A stretch of DNA of 64,000 nucleotides from an uncultured Muribaculaceae bacterium (GTDB lineage: Bacteria > Bacteroidota > Bacteroidia > Bacteroidales > Muribaculaceae): positions 1 through 64,000 of the forward strand of contig CAJTZS010000017.1 in NCBI GenBank assembly GCA_910584055.1, given 5' to 3'. A model generated the notes under the pieces. The model had not been told where the DNA came from. It did not search any database and saw only the letters and a list, made by a program, of their open reading frames with translations. Positions within the stretch are counted from its first letter, which is position 1; the number at the start of each line of letters is the position of its first letter. The translations under genes and the position numbers were made by a program. This document shows, piece by piece, positions 63,155 through 64,000 of this stretch.

Positions 63155-64000
63155 ATGGCAATTTTAGACTGGGTTGTAATCGCCGCTTTTGCTTTAGCCC
63201 TTATAGGGATAATAGTATGGGTGATGCGCCAGAAACAGAATAACGCCGCTGATTATTTTCTCGGCGGTAAAGATGCGACTTGGATAGCGATTGGTGCCTC
63301 CATTTTTGCATCGAACATTGGCTCTGAACATCTCATCGGCCTCGCCGGATCCGGAGCCTCTTCCGGAATGGCCATGGCCCACTGGGAGATTCAAGGGTGG
63401 ATGATATTGATCTTAGGCTGGGTGTTCGTGCCTTTCTATTCACGTTCAATGGTGTATACCATGCCTGAGTTCCTCGAACGCAGGTTCAATCCCCAGTCCC
63501 GCACAATTCTCGCAACAATATCATTGATAAGTTACGTGCTAACAAAGGTTGCGGTAACAGTTTATGCAGGTGGTCTTGTATTTCAGCAGGTTTTCGGAAT
63601 CGACAAGCTGTGGGGAATTGATTTCTTTTGGATAGCGGCAGTTGGATTGGTGCTTATTACTGCATTATATACAATTTTCGGCGGTATGAAATCCGTATTG
63701 TATACATCCGTGTTACAAACGCCTATATTACTCTTAGGATCTCTTATAATTTTGGTGCTCGGACTCAAAGAACTTGGCGGCTGGGACGAAATGATGCGGA
63801 TTTGTTCATCTGTAAAAGTAAATGAATACGGCGACACAATGGTAAATCTGATCCGTGACAACAACGACGCTCAATATCCCTGGTTGGGAGCACTCATAGG
63901 ATCCGCTGTAATCGGTTTCTGGTATTGGTGTACCGACCAGTTCATTGTGCAGCGCGTACTGTCCGGTAAAAATGAAAAAGAGGCCAGACGGGGCACAATT
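63155..64000 (+). CDS. Sodium:solute symporter (SSS/SGLT family), 3' end outside the window
   Basis: The first 282 residues are present with no stop before the window end. Multiple transmembrane helices are visible. Family signatures include ADYFLGGKDATWIAIGASIFASNIGSEHLIGLAGSG, MPEFLERRFN, and GFWYWCTDQFIVQRVLSGKN, which fit SGLT-type sugar transporters. Next to galM and a beta-galactosidase, galactose or glucose is the likely substrate (inference). ATG 63155 follows galM by 35 bases. Confidence 0.92.
   Translation, partial: MAILDWVVIAAFALALIGIIVWVMRQKQNNAADYFLGGKDATWIAIGASIFASNIGSEHLIGLAGSGASSGMAMAHWEIQGWMILILGWVFVPFYSRSMVYTMPEFLERRFNPQSRTILATISLISYVLTKVAVTVYAGGLVFQQVFGIDKLWGIDFFWIAAVGLVLITALYTIFGGMKSVLYTSVLQTPILLLGSLIILVLGLKELGGWDEMMRICSSVKVNEYGDTMVNLIRDNNDAQYPWLGALIGSAVIGFWYWCTDQFIVQRVLSGKNEKEARRGTI

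Overview
The window comes from a Bacteroidales genome, probably a gut member of the Muribaculaceae. This rests on gene content (SusC/SusD pair, FeoA-FeoB fusion, GLPGLI protein, DUF4249 lipoprotein, Bacteroidetes-type SerA, HU-SPOR protein), promoters of the TTTG-N18-20-TAnnTTTG type, and several GH/sulfatase genes. The family-level placement is an inference. No phage, plasmid, CRISPR array or transposase gene was seen.

Bases 1-10007 hold the 3' part of a secreted EEP-fold hydrolase lacking its 5' end, then a minus-strand series: feoAB, a lipoprotein S9 peptidase, a YgiQ radical-SAM protein and uvrB. Bases 10077-15663 hold a MITE-like element, tpiA, a SPOR protein and folE, facing serC-serA and malate dehydrogenase. 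Bases 15756-25079 are plus-strand housekeeping genes: radA, an FtsE-like ATPase, both methylmalonyl-CoA mutase subunits, a Yip1-type membrane protein, smpB and a U32 peptidase. uvrA and a small lipoprotein follow on the minus strand.

Bases 28375-33526 hold a surface-signalling unit: ECF sigma factor, very short anti-sigma factor, STN-TonB receptor and DUF4249 lipoprotein, with two MITE-like elements in and beside it. Bases 33531-48369 are the accessory core. A Ser-type sulfatase and a tandem-repeat protein lie on the minus strand. They abut, head to head and without room for a promoter, a SusC/SusD operon that continues with a zinc-peptidase-like lipoprotein, a thioredoxin-fold protein, a trypsin-like protease, a GLPGLI protein and a subtilase. 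This looks like a protein/peptide utilisation locus. It carries three lesions: lost 5' ends at about 37580, a GGAAT tract with one extra unit that shifts SusC out of frame into SusD, and an amber codon in the third gene.

Bases 48436-48878 carry two tRNA-Leu(GAG) and two tRNA-Gly(GCC) genes. Then come an HU-SPOR protein, dsbD with a TPR gene, and an operon (iorA, iorB, aminotransferase, CoA-transferase) whose steps together would turn aromatic amino acids into aryl acetates. The window ends with a cation efflux protein, a GH35 beta-galactosidase and, divergent from it, a lipoprotein aldose 1-epimerase and a sodium:solute symporter that runs off the end.

Four kinds of short non-coding inverted-repeat elements occur here. 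Two copies of a 240-bp element and one 247-bp element share similar terminal repeats; a twin-palindrome element of about 97 bp occurs twice in opposite orientation; and an AACCAC-rich inverted repeat occurs twice. One element supplies the -33 box of the sigma-factor promoter.
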